Positions 43,208 through 53,535 of a stretch of DNA of 64,000 nt are shown piece after piece (the stretch's first letter is position 1; each line of letters begins with the position of its first letter). Position numbers and translations under genes: made by a program. This DNA is from Photobacterium lipolyticum (GTDB lineage: Bacteria; Pseudomonadota; Gammaproteobacteria; Enterobacterales; Vibrionaceae), in NCBI RefSeq assembly GCF_003026475.1, contig NZ_PYMC01000013.1, forward strand, positions 1-64,000. Direction: 5' to 3'. The notes under the pieces were generated by a model. The model searched no databases, was not told the origin of the DNA, and was given only the letters and a program-made list of their open reading frames with translations.

Positions 43208-46200
43208 ATGTATGGAATTAATCTAACAAAAAGAAAGACTAAACTTTCGTTTTTATTCTCGTCGTTAGATAAAGCTATTTACTATATTTTTGTCATTCCT
43301 GTAATTTTTTGCCTGCTGACTGTCGAGGTATCTGCAGAGCCCACTATCTTGGAGGTGCGTGTCTCTGCAAGTACTGATGATGCGGAAGAAAAAACGTCAG
43401 GCGGAATGAGGCTGACCAGCAGCGACCTGGAGTTTGTCTATGATGGCGGTGATCAAACTGTTGGTATGCGTTTTAATACGGTGACTATTCCGGCAGGTGC
43501 CAGCATTACGGATGCGTATATTCAATTTCAGGCGGATGAGACCAATTCAGAAACCACGTCGCTCATGATAGAAGGTGTGGCAGAAGACAGCACGCCAACG
43601 TTTTCAGGGACTTTCGGGAACCTCTCATCAAGAAGCAGGACGGTGAGCTTTGTTTCGTGGGCTCCGGCACCATGGACAGTGGTGGGGGAAGCGGGGCTTG
43701 CCCAGCGTACGCCCTCTATTACCTCGATTATTCAGGAGATTGTGAATCGTCCCGGATGGTTGAGTGGCAACTCCCTGGTGATCATTGTCACCGGGACAGG
43801 TGAGCGTGTAGCGGAGGCGTTTGATGGGGTGCCAGGAGCTGCGCCTTTACTCCATGTGGAGTACACCGGTGCGGGAAATAGCACCCCCACGGTGAGCATC
43901 ACGGAGCCAGCAGATAATACGACGTTCCCGGTTGGTGATCCTGTCACATTTGCCAGCACAGCCAGCGATAGCGAGGATGGCGACCTGACCGGGAGTCTGG
44001 CGTGGAGCTCTAGCCGAGACGGAGGCATCGGCACGGGCGGTTCGTTCTCGATCAGCACCCTGTCGCAGGGTACACACACCATCACAGCGTCAGTAACCGA
44101 CAGTGGTGGCCTAGCAGGGACAGATCAGATCACGGTGACGGTGGGGGATGTGCCTGCTATGCTGGACGTGCGCGTGGCTTCGAGTTCCGATGATGCGGAA
44201 GAAAAAGCGTCAGGCGCAATGAAGCTGGCCAGCAGCGATCTGGAGTTAGTCTATGATGGCAGTGTTCAAACTGTTGGTATGCGTTTCAATGCGGTGGCCA
44301 TCCCGCCGGGTGCCAGCATAGAGCATGCTTATATTCAGTTGCAGGTGGATGAGACCAGCACTGGTACGACTTCGCTCACGTTAGTGGGCGAAAACAGCGA
44401 GGATGCCACGACGTTTACTTCGTCCAGTGGCAATATTTCATCGCGAAACAGGACAACTAACACTGTATCATGGTCTCCGCCGTCGTGGACTACAGTTGGA
44501 GAAGCCGGGCCAGACCAACAGACACCTGACATTGCCCCAATTATTCAGGAAATAGTGAATCAGCCCGGTTGGTCGAGTGGCAACTCCCTGGTGATCATTG
44601 TCACCGGGACGGGTGAGCGTGCAGCGGAGGCGTATGATGGGGCAACAGGTGCGGCGCCTTTACTCCATGTGGAGTATACAGCAACGGGGAACACCACCCC
44701 GACGGTGGGGATCTCGGCCCCGGCCGACAACGCCAGCTTCGCGGCAGGTGATGCAATCGCCTTCAGCGGCACGGCCAGCGACAGCGAGGATGGCGATCTG
44801 CTCGGCAGCCTGTCATGGATCTCGAGCCTGGACGGCACCATCGGCACCGGCGGCTCATTCTCGACCAGTAGCCTGTCGGCGGGCACCCACACCATCACCG
44901 CGTCGGTGAGCGACAGCGGGGGGCTGGCAGGCAGCGCCCAGATCACGGTGACGGTGACGGTGGTCACGGGGAACACCGCCCCGACGGTGGGGATCTCGAC
45001 CCCGGCCGACAACGCCAGCTTCGCGGCTGATGATGCGATCACCTTCAGCGGCACAGCCAACGACACTGAGGATGACGACCTTGGCAGCAGCCTGTCGTGG
45101 AGCTCAAACCTGGACGGCACTATCGGTACGGGCGGCTCATTCTCGACCAGCAGCCTGTCGGTGGGCACCCACACCATCACCGCGTCGGTGAGCGACAGTG
45201 GGGGGCTGGCAGCCAGCGCCCAGATCACGGTGACGGTGGGCACGGGGAACATCACCCCGACGGTGGGGATCTCGGCCCCGGCCGACAACGCCAGCTTCGT
45301 GGTTGGTGATATGGTCACCTTTAGCGGCACGGCCAATGACACTGAGGATGGCGACCTGGGCAGCAGCTTGGGGTGGAGCTCAAACCTGGACGGTATCATT
45401 GGCACGGGCGGCGCGTTCTCGACCAGCAGCCTGTCGGCGGGCACCCACACCATCACCGCGTCGGTGAGCGACAGCGAGGGGCAGCCAGCCAGCGCCCAGA
45501 TCACGGTAACGGTGACGGTGGTCACGGCGAACACCGCCCCGACGGTGGGGGTCTCGGCCCCGGCCGGCAACGCCAGCTTCGCGGTTGGTGATACGGTCAC
45601 CTTCAGCGGTACGGCCACCGACGCCGAGGATGGCGACCTGGGCAGCAGCCTGGCGTGGAGCTCTAGCCTGGACGGTGCCATCGGCACTGGCGGCGCGTTC
45701 TCGACCAGCAGCCTGTCGGAGGGCAACCACACCATCACCGCGTCGGTGAGCGACACCGGGGGGCTGGCAGGCAGCGCCCAGATCACGGTGACGGTTGGGG
45801 AAGCGGCAACCACGCTGGATGTGCGCGTGGCTGCGAGTAGCGATGATGCGGAAGAAATAGCGTCTGGCAGAATAAGGCTGACGAGCGCTGATCTGGAATT
45901 CGTCTATGATGGCAGCGAACAGACTGTCGGCCTGCGTTTCAACGGAGTGACCATGCCGCAGGGGGCCAGTATAGAGCGAGCCTATATTCAGCTGCAGGCA
46001 GATGAGACTAACTCGGATACAACGTTGCTCGCGATAGAGGCCGAAATTACCGACAATGCCAGCACGTTTACTTCATCTGAAGGAAATGTCTCATTGAGAA
46101 AGAGGACGTCTAACAGCGTATCGTGGTTTCCGCCGCCGTGGACTACGGTGGGAGAAGCTGGACCTGACCAGCGGACACCTGACATCGCGCCTATTATTCA

Positions 46201-47401
46201 GGAGATTGTGGATCAGCCAGAATGGGTGAGCGGCAACTCCTTGGCGATTATTATCTCAGGAATAGGTGAGCGCGTAGCGGAGTCGTTTGAAGGTAAGTCC
46301 GCTGCGGCACCTTTACTCCATGTCGAGTACCGCGGCGGTGAGGATAATCTTGTGGAACCACCTGAAATTACGTTTTTTACGCCGGCTAGTGCTCAGGTTG
46401 CATCGGTGGTGGAAATTACAGGTAGCAATTTTAGAGAAGCTATAAACGTGGCTTTCAACGGGATCTCGTCCACGTTCAGGGTGGCATCAGGCAACACAAT
46501 TTATGCCACAGTCCCCCCCGGTGATGCCTCGGGGCCAATTACTGTAAGCGATTTGAAAGGTAACGCGATAAGCGCCACAGAATTCAGCCTTGTACCAAGC
46601 CCACCCGTGTTGGTAGGTGCTGGCGACATTGGAGAATGTGTTGGCGTTGATAATGGAGCAACAGCAAGTTTGCTAGACAACATAGCCGGTACGGTTTTTA
46701 CCGCTGGCGATAATGTGCATGGCAACGGAACGATAGAAGAGTTTGCTGATTGTTTTGATCAGACATGGGGGCGTCATAAGCACCGTACACGTCCGGCGCC
46801 TGGCAATCATGAACATGAAACGATCGGCGCTGCAGATTATTTCGAATACTTTGGTCCGGCAGCGGGTGAGCTTGGCAAGGGATATTACAGCTACGATGTT
46901 GGTGATTGGCACATCATTGTCCTCAACTCTGAATGTCATAAAGTAGGCGGTTGCGAGAGTGATTCTCCCCAAGGCCTATGGCTGCAGGCCAATTTATTGA
47001 AACATCCAAGTACTTGTACACTAGCAATCTGGCACCAACCTCGGTTTAGCTCCGGCCATATTGGAAATAATCCAGGGTTAAGTGATTTCTGGCAAATGTT
47101 ATACGATGCCGGAGCAGAGCTTGTTATTAGTGGCCATAGCCACGGCTATGAGCGTTTTGCCCCACAAGATGTGAATGGCGCCATAGATACCCTGCAAGGT
47201 ATTCGGCAGTTTGTCGTGGGAACGGGGGGAGTGAATGTTGTGACGATCCCCGAATCCGAGATTGCACCTAACAGTGAGGTTCATGACGGCGATACGCATG
47301 GTGTTATCAAATTGACGCTGAATCCCGGGAGCTACGAATGGGAGTTTATCCCGGTCGAAGGCAAGGTGTTTAGTGATTCAGGCAGTACGCCCTGCCATTA
47401 G
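43208..47401 (+). CDS. Large secreted metallophosphoesterase with repeated beta modules
   Basis: This 1397-residue secreted protein has a signal peptide at about 20-45. It then alternates beta modules. The D module (DVRVASSSDDAEEKASG ... GTGERAAEAYDG) occurs at about residues 45-222, 318-490 and 866-1043. Ig-like units (PTVGISAPADNASFAAGD ... HTITASVSDSG) occur once at 223-315 and four times at 494-865. A TIG-like domain follows. The C-terminus (about 1135-1397) is a metallophosphoesterase with the metal motifs GDIGEC, GDNVHG, GNHEHE, WHQPRF and GHSHGYERF. It probably acts on a phosphate ester near the surface or in the polymer. The repeats are typical of surface adhesins or matrix proteins. 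Confidence 0.85.
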   Translation: MYGINLTKRKTKLSFLFSSLDKAIYYIFVIPVIFCLLTVEVSAEPTILEVRVSASTDDAEEKTSGGMRLTSSDLEFVYDGGDQTVGMRFNTVTIPAGASITDAYIQFQADETNSETTSLMIEGVAEDSTPTFSGTFGNLSSRSRTVSFVSWAPAPWTVVGEAGLAQRTPSITSIIQEIVNRPGWLSGNSLVIIVTGTGERVAEAFDGVPGAAPLLHVEYTGAGNSTPTVSITEPADNTTFPVGDPVTFASTASDSEDGDLTGSLAWSSSRDGGIGTGGSFSISTLSQGTHTITASVTDSGGLAGTDQITVTVGDVPAMLDVRVASSSDDAEEKASGAMKLASSDLELVYDGSVQTVGMRFNAVAIPPGASIEHAYIQLQVDETSTGTTSLTLVGENSEDATTFTSSSGNISSRNRTTNTVSWSPPSWTTVGEAGPDQQTPDIAPIIQEIVNQPGWSSGNSLVIIVTGTGERAAEAYDGATGAAPLLHVEYTATGNTTPTVGISAPADNASFAAGDAIAFSGTASDSEDGDLLGSLSWISSLDGTIGTGGSFSTSSLSAGTHTITASVSDSGGLAGSAQITVTVTVVTGNTAPTVGISTPADNASFAADDAITFSGTANDTEDDDLGSSLSWSSNLDGTIGTGGSFSTSSLSVGTHTITASVSDSGGLAASAQITVTVGTGNITPTVGISAPADNASFVVGDMVTFSGTANDTEDGDLGSSLGWSSNLDGIIGTGGAFSTSSLSAGTHTITASVSDSEGQPASAQITVTVTVVTANTAPTVGVSAPAGNASFAVGDTVTFSGTATDAEDGDLGSSLAWSSSLDGAIGTGGAFSTSSLSEGNHTITASVSDTGGLAGSAQITVTVGEAATTLDVRVAASSDDAEEIASGRIRLTSADLEFVYDGSEQTVGLRFNGVTMPQGASIERAYIQLQADETNSDTTLLAIEAEITDNASTFTSSEGNVSLRKRTSNSVSWFPPPWTTVGEAGPDQRTPDIAPIIQEIVDQPEWVSGNSLAIIISGIGERVAESFEGKSAAAPLLHVEYRGGEDNLVEPPEITFFTPASAQVASVVEITGSNFREAINVAFNGISSTFRVASGNTIYATVPPGDASGPITVSDLKGNAISATEFSLVPSPPVLVGAGDIGECVGVDNGATASLLDNIAGTVFTAGDNVHGNGTIEEFADCFDQTWGRHKHRTRPAPGNHEHETIGAADYFEYFGPAAGELGKGYYSYDVGDWHIIVLNSECHKVGGCESDSPQGLWLQANLLKHPSTCTLAIWHQPRFSSGHIGNNPGLSDFWQMLYDAGAELVISGHSHGYERFAPQDVNGAIDTLQGIRQFVVGTGGVNVVTIPESEIAPNSEVHDGDTHGVIKLTLNPGSYEWEFIPVEGKVFSDSGSTPCH
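44687..45800. repeat. Four GC-rich tandem Ig-like repeat units
   Basis: Units starting at 44687, 44969, 45245 and 45527 repeat every 276-282 bp and are near-identical at DNA level, with a clearly higher G+C than the flanks. Each encodes one Ig-like domain. The near-identity suggests recent duplication or gene conversion. A long frame on the opposite strand is only a shadow of this composition. Confidence 0.9.
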
Positions 47402-47627
47402 GCTAACAAAGAGCAAAATCGAGTCTAGATGAGAAATTCGTTGTGATGTTGGCCTACTAATTGTCAGAGCAATATAATTTCGGATTCTCACTCTTCTTAC
47501 TTGTTTACTCTTAGATCAAGACTATTCTTTGTCCTAGACAATAGTCCCCCGTGTTGTGCCTTTCCAAGGCTCAATCACGAGAGTACCAGCAACGATTTTT
47601 TATCATGTTACTGCAGGAAATAAAATC

Positions 47628-50192
47628 ATGAGCAGACAACAGAGTCTTTTTGTAAGCTGCTGCTTCGTAGTAGTTTTTCTCGCCAGCATTTCTTCTGCCT
47701 GGGCCGCAACTTACTACGTTGCGACAGATGGTGACAATGACAATGATGGCTCCATGGATAAGCCCTTCTCCAGTGTTAATTACGCCGTTAAGAAATTACA
47801 GCCAGGAGATACATTATATTTGCGAACCGGAAGCTATTTTGAAACCGTCGAAGTCGAGGTTAGCGGTACAGCAAAGTCACCTATTGTGATTGCATCCGCG
47901 CCAGGTGAGAGCGCCGTAATTGATTCTGGTTACCCAGAATTTCGAGTTTTAGGCAATAGCGATTGGGAATTAGTGAATGCTCAACTTGGTGAATATCGCT
48001 CCAAGATTGGCTGTGATGACAATGAAGCTTACGCGTATGTGTTGGGTATTCCAGGTTATGAAAACGAGCGGGTACAATTAGTTCCATATCTGGACGTTGA
48101 CCATTTTCGAGCTACTACAGATAAATATGAGGGCAGTAGCAGTAAATTTTATGTCGGTCCCGGCACCATTGAAATTGATGGAAGATGCCATATTCGTCTG
48201 TCAAAGACGACTGCGATGAGAAACGCGGAGGCTCGCTACGGAGAAGTGTTTTCAGCTGAAAATGCCGATCCGAGCAACTATCAGATAGTGTTGTCCCAGG
48301 AATCTAATACGCTAATAGTCACGGGATCTTATCTGACATTCAAAGATCTTACCGTTAATCAAGCACAAGATAGTATTGAGCTTAAGTCAGATGCCCACCA
48401 CGTGGTGTTTGAGGGCATTACGGTCTGGATGGGTGATACTGCAATTACAACTGCCTCCTCTAATGTACATGATATTACCGTCACTCAATCTCGGATCCTC
48501 GGCGATGCACCTTACTGGATTTATTGGAGTGATATGAAGGACGACCCCACGCCTGCCAATCGCGCCCGTGGCACTTCAATTAATTTAGAAGGCGGAACGG
48601 AAGGTTGGGTTATATCCTGGAATTTGATACGTGGTTCAGGGCAGGACCTGATAGGTACCAACAACGGTGAAGATCGAATCTTTGTCCATCATAACCGCCT
48701 TGAAAACTGCGGTGATGATGCGTTTGAGATTGAAGGTGCAGCTAAAAACGGCGGCACTGCCAATATTCGGCAAATTGTGATTGATCACAACTATATCAGG
48801 AATTGCCTGACGGTAGTGGCTGTGGGCCAGGATACGGTAGAAATGGCAGGCCCCTTACTATTTTACCGCAATGTGGTGACCCTACTTCGTGATCACCCTG
48901 TTAATCGTAAGAGCGGTATAAACAGCTGGAATGGTGGTGGAGAATTTGGTTATGGAAAGATGTTCAAGCAGGCAGGCAGTGATTATGCGACACGTAATGT
49001 CCACTATTATCAGAACACGTTAGTAATGCTGAATTCATATAAAGGGATAGTTCCGACGCCAGCCAAGCCGGATGGCAGCACGTTTGCCAATAATATCGTG
49101 GTGATGGTTAACGGTGAAATCAATAAATCCTACAATCTAGGTGTAAACCAACTGATTGACGGAAATTTATATTGGAAGGTCAATACCCAGGATAATGAAC
49201 CTTTGGTGGATGACGAGGATACGGTGGGAGAGCTTAAAGGTATTGAACAGAATAGTATAGGAGACACTCCTAAGCGCGGTACTGATCCGAAATTTGTCAA
49301 TTTTAAATTAGACGTGGTTGATCGCGACAAAGAGTACTGGGCATTGAAGCCAGGTTCTGAGGTTTTTAAAATGGAGGATTTCATTCTGGCGGATAATAGC
49401 CCAGCGACGGCTAAGGCCGTCCCGGTTACTTGTCGAAATATCAATGCTATAAGCGAGTCCGGGAACAGTATGTGCTCGAATGGAATACTTATAGGCTCTA
49501 TTCTATCAGGAGCAACAGGGGCTATCGGGGCAATACCTACTACGGCAAAACCTAGCGATTATCAGAAGTTTCCATTTGATGCCACTTTACCGCCAACGGA
49601 TAAACCAGATGTTCCAGATGTTCCAGATGTTCCAGACGTTCCAGAAGTGGGTGAACAGGTGGTGAGCAAATCTGTCGAAGGCTCTTCAGATGATGCTGAA
49701 GAGAAAGATGGTGGTAGGGTGGACATTGACAGTAGTGATTTAGAACTCGTCTATGACAAGAGGGACCAGATTGTCGGCATGCGCTTCAATGCTATGACCA
49801 TTCCAGCGAAGGCAACAATTACCAATGCTTATATCCAGTTTCAGACGGACGAAACGAACTCTGATACGACATCATTAACTTTTGTGGCAGAAGCAACAGA
49901 CAATGCTGCAACTTTCCGGGAAGAAGATGAAAACATCTCGTCTAGGAAACGTACGTCGGCCTCAGTATCCTGGGAACCTGCACCATGGTCATCTAGAGGT
50001 GAGGCTGGTTTGAACCAGAGAACACCAAATATTAAATCACTGGTTCAGGAAGTCGTCGACCGTGAAGGATGGACAAGCGGTAACTCGATCGTAATAATCG
50101 TCAGCGGATCCGGTGAACGGGTTGCAGAATCATACGATGGAGATCGTAACGGAGCACCACAGCTTTACGTGGAATATAAAACGAGTGAATAA
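47628..50192 (+). CDS. Secreted parallel beta-helix protein with a C-terminal D module
   Basis: I start at ATG 47628 (MSRQQSLFVSCC), behind CAGGAAAT, rather than the GTG 24 codons upstream; this gives 854 residues. A signal peptide ends near SSAWAAT. YYVATDGDNDNDGSMDKPFS and LQPGDTLYLRTGSYFE are typical of right-handed parallel beta-helix polysaccharide lyases and epimerases (chondroitinase-B-like start). A long beta-helix follows to about 620. A PDV repeat linker precedes the D module at about 675-850, which matches those in the phosphoesterase upstream. A role in trimming or modifying the polymer made by the cluster is inferred. Confidence 0.82.
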   Translation: MSRQQSLFVSCCFVVVFLASISSAWAATYYVATDGDNDNDGSMDKPFSSVNYAVKKLQPGDTLYLRTGSYFETVEVEVSGTAKSPIVIASAPGESAVIDSGYPEFRVLGNSDWELVNAQLGEYRSKIGCDDNEAYAYVLGIPGYENERVQLVPYLDVDHFRATTDKYEGSSSKFYVGPGTIEIDGRCHIRLSKTTAMRNAEARYGEVFSAENADPSNYQIVLSQESNTLIVTGSYLTFKDLTVNQAQDSIELKSDAHHVVFEGITVWMGDTAITTASSNVHDITVTQSRILGDAPYWIYWSDMKDDPTPANRARGTSINLEGGTEGWVISWNLIRGSGQDLIGTNNGEDRIFVHHNRLENCGDDAFEIEGAAKNGGTANIRQIVIDHNYIRNCLTVVAVGQDTVEMAGPLLFYRNVVTLLRDHPVNRKSGINSWNGGGEFGYGKMFKQAGSDYATRNVHYYQNTLVMLNSYKGIVPTPAKPDGSTFANNIVVMVNGEINKSYNLGVNQLIDGNLYWKVNTQDNEPLVDDEDTVGELKGIEQNSIGDTPKRGTDPKFVNFKLDVVDRDKEYWALKPGSEVFKMEDFILADNSPATAKAVPVTCRNINAISESGNSMCSNGILIGSILSGATGAIGAIPTTAKPSDYQKFPFDATLPPTDKPDVPDVPDVPDVPEVGEQVVSKSVEGSSDDAEEKDGGRVDIDSSDLELVYDKRDQIVGMRFNAMTIPAKATITNAYIQFQTDETNSDTTSLTFVAEATDNAATFREEDENISSRKRTSASVSWEPAPWSSRGEAGLNQRTPNIKSLVQEVVDREGWTSGNSIVIIVSGSGERVAESYDGDRNGAPQLYVEYKTSE

Positions 50193-50283
50193 GAGCGGTG
50201 CCTGTAGAACGGCCCCGGTATTCTGCTACCTCAATGGATTTCATGGGTATAGTGAAGTCCATTGTCCACTGGCGGATTTCGTA

Positions 50284-50299
50284 TATACCCAAGTAACCT
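50284..50299. repeat. Half copy of the dispersed palindrome
   Basis: TATACCCAAGTAACCT matches one arm of the dispersed element. It lies directly past the beta-helix gene. No second arm follows. Confidence 0.5.
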
Positions 50300-50327
50300 G
50301 ATATAAAATATATTCGCATCCATTAAT

Positions 50328-50352
50328 AAGCCCGGTTAAATCACCGGGCTTT
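50328..50352. terminator. Terminator between the beta-helix gene and ydcH
   Basis: AAGCCCGGT and ACCGGGCTT form a 9-bp stem with a six-base loop between convergent genes. The T tract is weak in both directions. Confidence 0.7.
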
Positions 50353-50379
50353 GGATGGGAGATGTTACTCATACAGATG

Positions 50380-50616
50380 TTAGTTATTTAAAGCGCTGTA
50401 TATTTTATCCTTTAACTGTGCACGTTCCATTTTGAGCTGAGTGTAATGCTGATCTTCGGTAGGTACATTATTACATTCTAACCCTCGTATAACATGATCG
50501 AGTTTATGATATCTGTCTGACATTGATTTGAAGTTTTCATCCGCCATTTTGAGCTGGTGGATTTTATTTTTCATTTCAGGGAACTCAATGAAGAGTGCAT
50601 GATTTTCACCTAACAT
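50380..50616 (-). CDS. ydcH: YdcH family (DUF465) protein
   Basis: I start at ATG 50616 (MLGENHALFIEFPEMKNK), with GGAG seven bases upstream, giving 78 residues close to E. coli YdcH at 74. The pattern NHxLxxEFP, then HKLDHVIRGLE and NVPTEDQHYTQLKMERAQLK, matches the family across its length. Its function is unknown; it is a small helical cytoplasmic protein. The longer start at 50661 adds residues outside the family. Confidence 0.85.
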   Translation of the reverse strand: MLGENHALFIEFPEMKNKIHQLKMADENFKSMSDRYHKLDHVIRGLECNNVPTEDQHYTQLKMERAQLKDKIYSALNN

Positions 50617-50874
50617 CTTAATACTCCATACGTTCTGTCTAGCGTTGATGCCAATAACCATTAACCGCTGTCTTCATAATTCAATTATTTTCTGACACAG
50701 AAGCAGTCGCAACCATATTGTCGACTTTAATGGTTACATATAAATAATAGGACTAAATTAGATAACGCGTTAGGTGAGGATCATCAGTATCTTGCTTATA
50801 GCAGGAGAAATAGAAAGTTGAAGTGGTTTGATATGGAGGGAGTGACAACGTCACACCCTCGGTGGTGCGTAAGG

Positions 50875-52098
50875 TTATTGAATGAAGGTGAGGTAGCCCT
50901 GAAGAACTATCAGGTTGGCAATATCAATAAAGAATGCACCAACAATAGGTACCACCATAAAGGCCTGTGGTGAAGGGCCGTTACGTGAAACCAAAGAGCC
51001 CATATTCATAACTGCGGTCGGTGTTGCACCCATTCCGAAGCCACAATGGCCTCCGGCGATGACTGCTGCATCATACGTGCGCCCCATAACCCTGAAAGTC
51101 ACATAATAGGCAAATAAACCGAGCGCCACAGTCTGGAATGCAAGAATAACCAACATTGGCAGTGCTAGTTCTAATAAGTCCCAGAGTTGCAGGCTCATTA
51201 ATGCCATTGCCAGGAATAATGAGAGCGATATTGTTCCTAGTGCATCAACGGTTTCTTTGTTGATCTTGTAAAGCTTAGTGGTTTCACAAAGGTTGGTAAT
51301 GAAAACGCCGACAAAGAGGGCATAAACAAAATTAGGGATGCGTAACCATGCCACGTCAAAGCTATCTACAAACGTTTTGATATGCACCGCGCCCGCTACA
51401 CAGACGAGTAAAATGAAGAGTACTTCGATGCTATTTTTTGACGTAATTCGGTCTTCTTCATGATCACTGTAGGTGACGAGATCCGGGTGCTTAATATGGT
51501 GGTGCTCGCCGTCACCAAATGAGGATTCCAGTTTATATTTGTTGATCAGACGTTGGGCAATAGGGCCGCCAATGATTCCCCCAACCATTAAACCAAAGGT
51601 CGCAGAAGCCATTGATAGCTCAAGAGTGTGCAGGCCAAAATCTGATGCGAACGTTTGTGACCATGCAGCTCCGGTACCATGTCCACCGGATAACGTGATT
51701 GAACCGACGATCAGACCAAGCAGCGGATCAAGGCCAAGCACAGTGCTTAGACCAACACCGACAGCATTCTGGATGATAATATATACGGTGGCTAAGCCTA
51801 AAAACAGGAAAACACGAGAACCACCTTGGGCAAGCAGTTTGAAACTTGCAGCTAAACCCACGGTGGCAAAAAACATCTGCATCAGTGTGTTTTTAATGCT
51901 CAGCTTAAATGTAATATCAACACCTTGTTGATGAATAACAGCGATTATCACGGCAATAATCAGGCCGCCTACAATAGGCTCAGGAATATTATATTTTCTA
52001 AGTACTTTAACCTTGCTATTAATAAAGTAGCCAAGAAAAAGCACGACAATCGCAATGAGCAAGGATTCGAGCTCGTTAATTTGAATATTTGAGTTCAT
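50875..52098 (-). CDS. gltS: Sodium/glutamate symporter GltS
   Basis: This 407-residue inner-membrane protein has about ten hydrophobic helices and family motifs: IPEPIVGGLIIAVIIAV in the N-terminal half, IVGSITLSGGHGTGAAWS (re-entrant loop) and the matching VIAGGHCGFGMGATPTAVMN in the C-terminal half. It imports glutamate with sodium. It is monocistronic, with a long AT-rich promoter region upstream. Confidence 0.95.
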   Translation of the reverse strand: MNSNIQINELESLLIAIVVLFLGYFINSKVKVLRKYNIPEPIVGGLIIAVIIAVIHQQGVDITFKLSIKNTLMQMFFATVGLAASFKLLAQGGSRVFLFLGLATVYIIIQNAVGVGLSTVLGLDPLLGLIVGSITLSGGHGTGAAWSQTFASDFGLHTLELSMASATFGLMVGGIIGGPIAQRLINKYKLESSFGDGEHHHIKHPDLVTYSDHEEDRITSKNSIEVLFILLVCVAGAVHIKTFVDSFDVAWLRIPNFVYALFVGVFITNLCETTKLYKINKETVDALGTISLSLFLAMALMSLQLWDLLELALPMLVILAFQTVALGLFAYYVTFRVMGRTYDAAVIAGGHCGFGMGATPTAVMNMGSLVSRNGPSPQAFMVVPIVGAFFIDIANLIVLQGYLTFIQ

Positions 52099-52913
52099 TA
52101 TTCTGTCTTTTCATACTTTTCTTAATGGCTAATTTTAACGGCTAAAATGCCCTGTGCCTATATTGCTTTTGTTTGATTAATAGTGTAGCTGCGCACAGAT
52201 GCTTATATTTTTAATGTATGCTACCTGGTTTATTTATTAATTTCGGTTATTGATTTTGTATATTATGTTGGTGTCAATTGTATTGTTTTTGATGTTAGGT
52301 TCAAGGCGAGATAATTTGGATAATTATGTGTATTAATTGATGGGGTGAGTCGTACTAAGCCGCCAGATGTATGTTAATGCGTCATAATTTCAATGTCTTA
52401 GGTTGTTGTGTATTGCAGCTATCATTCGGAAAAGATGAATGTTACCGGGAATTGGTTGTAATAATATTGTTAATTGCAATGCGTTTGTCTTTGCTTGGCG
52501 AGTTGGCGTTATTAACGCTATGAAACATGTAATAATTGTACGTTAAGTCGTCAAATTTCTTTATGTTTGTTCGTATATTTTTAATGATAAAAAATTAGAT
52601 ATTTTTAATATAGGTGTGATTTTGTTTAATAATTATACAGTATTGGCGAGAGACTATGATTAAAGAGAAAGCAATATACGAGATAATGAAGAGAAGAATA
52701 TGCCCAAGGTAACCTCAAATCTCGCCAAAACGAGCATCTTGAGGTTACTTGGATATAAGCAAACGGCGTTAAAAATGACTCTTCCTGTGGATGTTTTTTC
52801 CAATCACTGAGGAATGATGACAGGTATGCTTAAGTTGGCGCTTTGAAAGTAGTGCGATGAATTTTTTTTTGGAGAGTATAATCAAACCAGTTCGTTACCA
52901 GCTTGATCGGTTC
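52099..52913. other. Long AT-rich region upstream of gltS
   Basis: About 815 bases with no credible gene. It holds the gltS promoter at the left and a full copy of the dispersed palindrome at 52699-52757 towards the right. Nothing else is defined. Confidence 0.5.
52699..52757. repeat. Full copy of the dispersed TATACCCAAGT palindrome
   Basis: TATGCCCAAGGTAACCTCAA and TTGAGGTTACTTGGATATA form the arms, with a 20-base centre that itself pairs (CTCG...CGAG). The arm sequences match the copy at 14405 with a few changes. Confidence 0.8.
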
Positions 52914-53252
52914 TTAGTCAGAGGGCTTTCTAAGCTTCAAGTCTTTTCTTAACTGCTGGATATAATCCAGTCTTGATTGACTGACGGGTGTCGGCGGCAC
53001 TTGTTGTAATTCTAGGTTATAGGCTTCTTGTTCCGTGACACAACGGCCATGTATACGGACATGAGGTTCTTTAGTTTCAATTGTTGCACGTACCGAAGCG
53101 TCATCCTGTGCTTTTGCAATGGCTTCGCGCGCCTTACTCTGACCTGTCGCGTCTTGTATCGCAGGCTGGCGGCGATAAGACTGCCGAGTTGAAGACTGAG
53201 GTCGCTGATCGCGTTGTTTGATGAAATTATCTAAATGGTCACTAAAGCTCAT
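52914..53252 (-). CDS. Hypothetical protein
   Basis: This 112-residue hydrophilic protein is basic and Gln/Arg/Ser-rich in the first half (SSTRQSYRRQPAIQDATGQ). Its charged helical second half (REAIAKAQDDASVRATIET, RLDYIQQLRKDLKLRK) has coiled-coil character. It has no signal peptide or membrane segment. No family is recognised. It lies alone upstream of artM on the same strand, but 280 bp away. Confidence 0.6.
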   Translation of the reverse strand: MSFSDHLDNFIKQRDQRPQSSTRQSYRRQPAIQDATGQSKAREAIAKAQDDASVRATIETKEPHVRIHGRCVTEQEAYNLELQQVPPTPVSQSRLDYIQQLRKDLKLRKPSD

Positions 53253-53456
53253 AGGTTGCTGCCTTATTAATGTTACCTGAATATCTTAAGTCAGCCTGAC
53301 GACTATTAGAAGTGTAATAATAGCTTTAGGGGGAAATTTTACTGTAAACGGTAGACTCTGCGCCTTCAACATCCTAATTTGGCTTGATATTGGCTTGGCA
53401 GGGCGCGCTGCTGTGATTTTTCCACCAATTCAGGGTTAAGCTTGTGCCTGAACGAC

Positions 53457-53486
53457 GAAGCCAATAGCGGCTAGCTACTGGCTTTA
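53457..53486 (-). terminator. Hairpin after artM
   Basis: AAGCCAATAGC and GCTACTGGCTT pair with one mismatch across GGCTA, about 50 bp past the artM stop on the minus strand. The T tract is poor, so it may be an mRNA-stabilising hairpin or a weak terminator. Confidence 0.5.
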
Positions 53487-53535
53487 CGATATTGCTTGAT
53501 AACTGGATAAGGGGATTATCGAATCAGGATAGGTG

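Noticed and set aside
44560..45813. Long open frame of 417 codons on the minus strand opposite the phosphoesterase repeats
   Set aside because: It is repetitive because the plus-strand gene is, has no ribosome-binding site and mirrors the GC-rich Ig repeats; a codon-shadow artefact.
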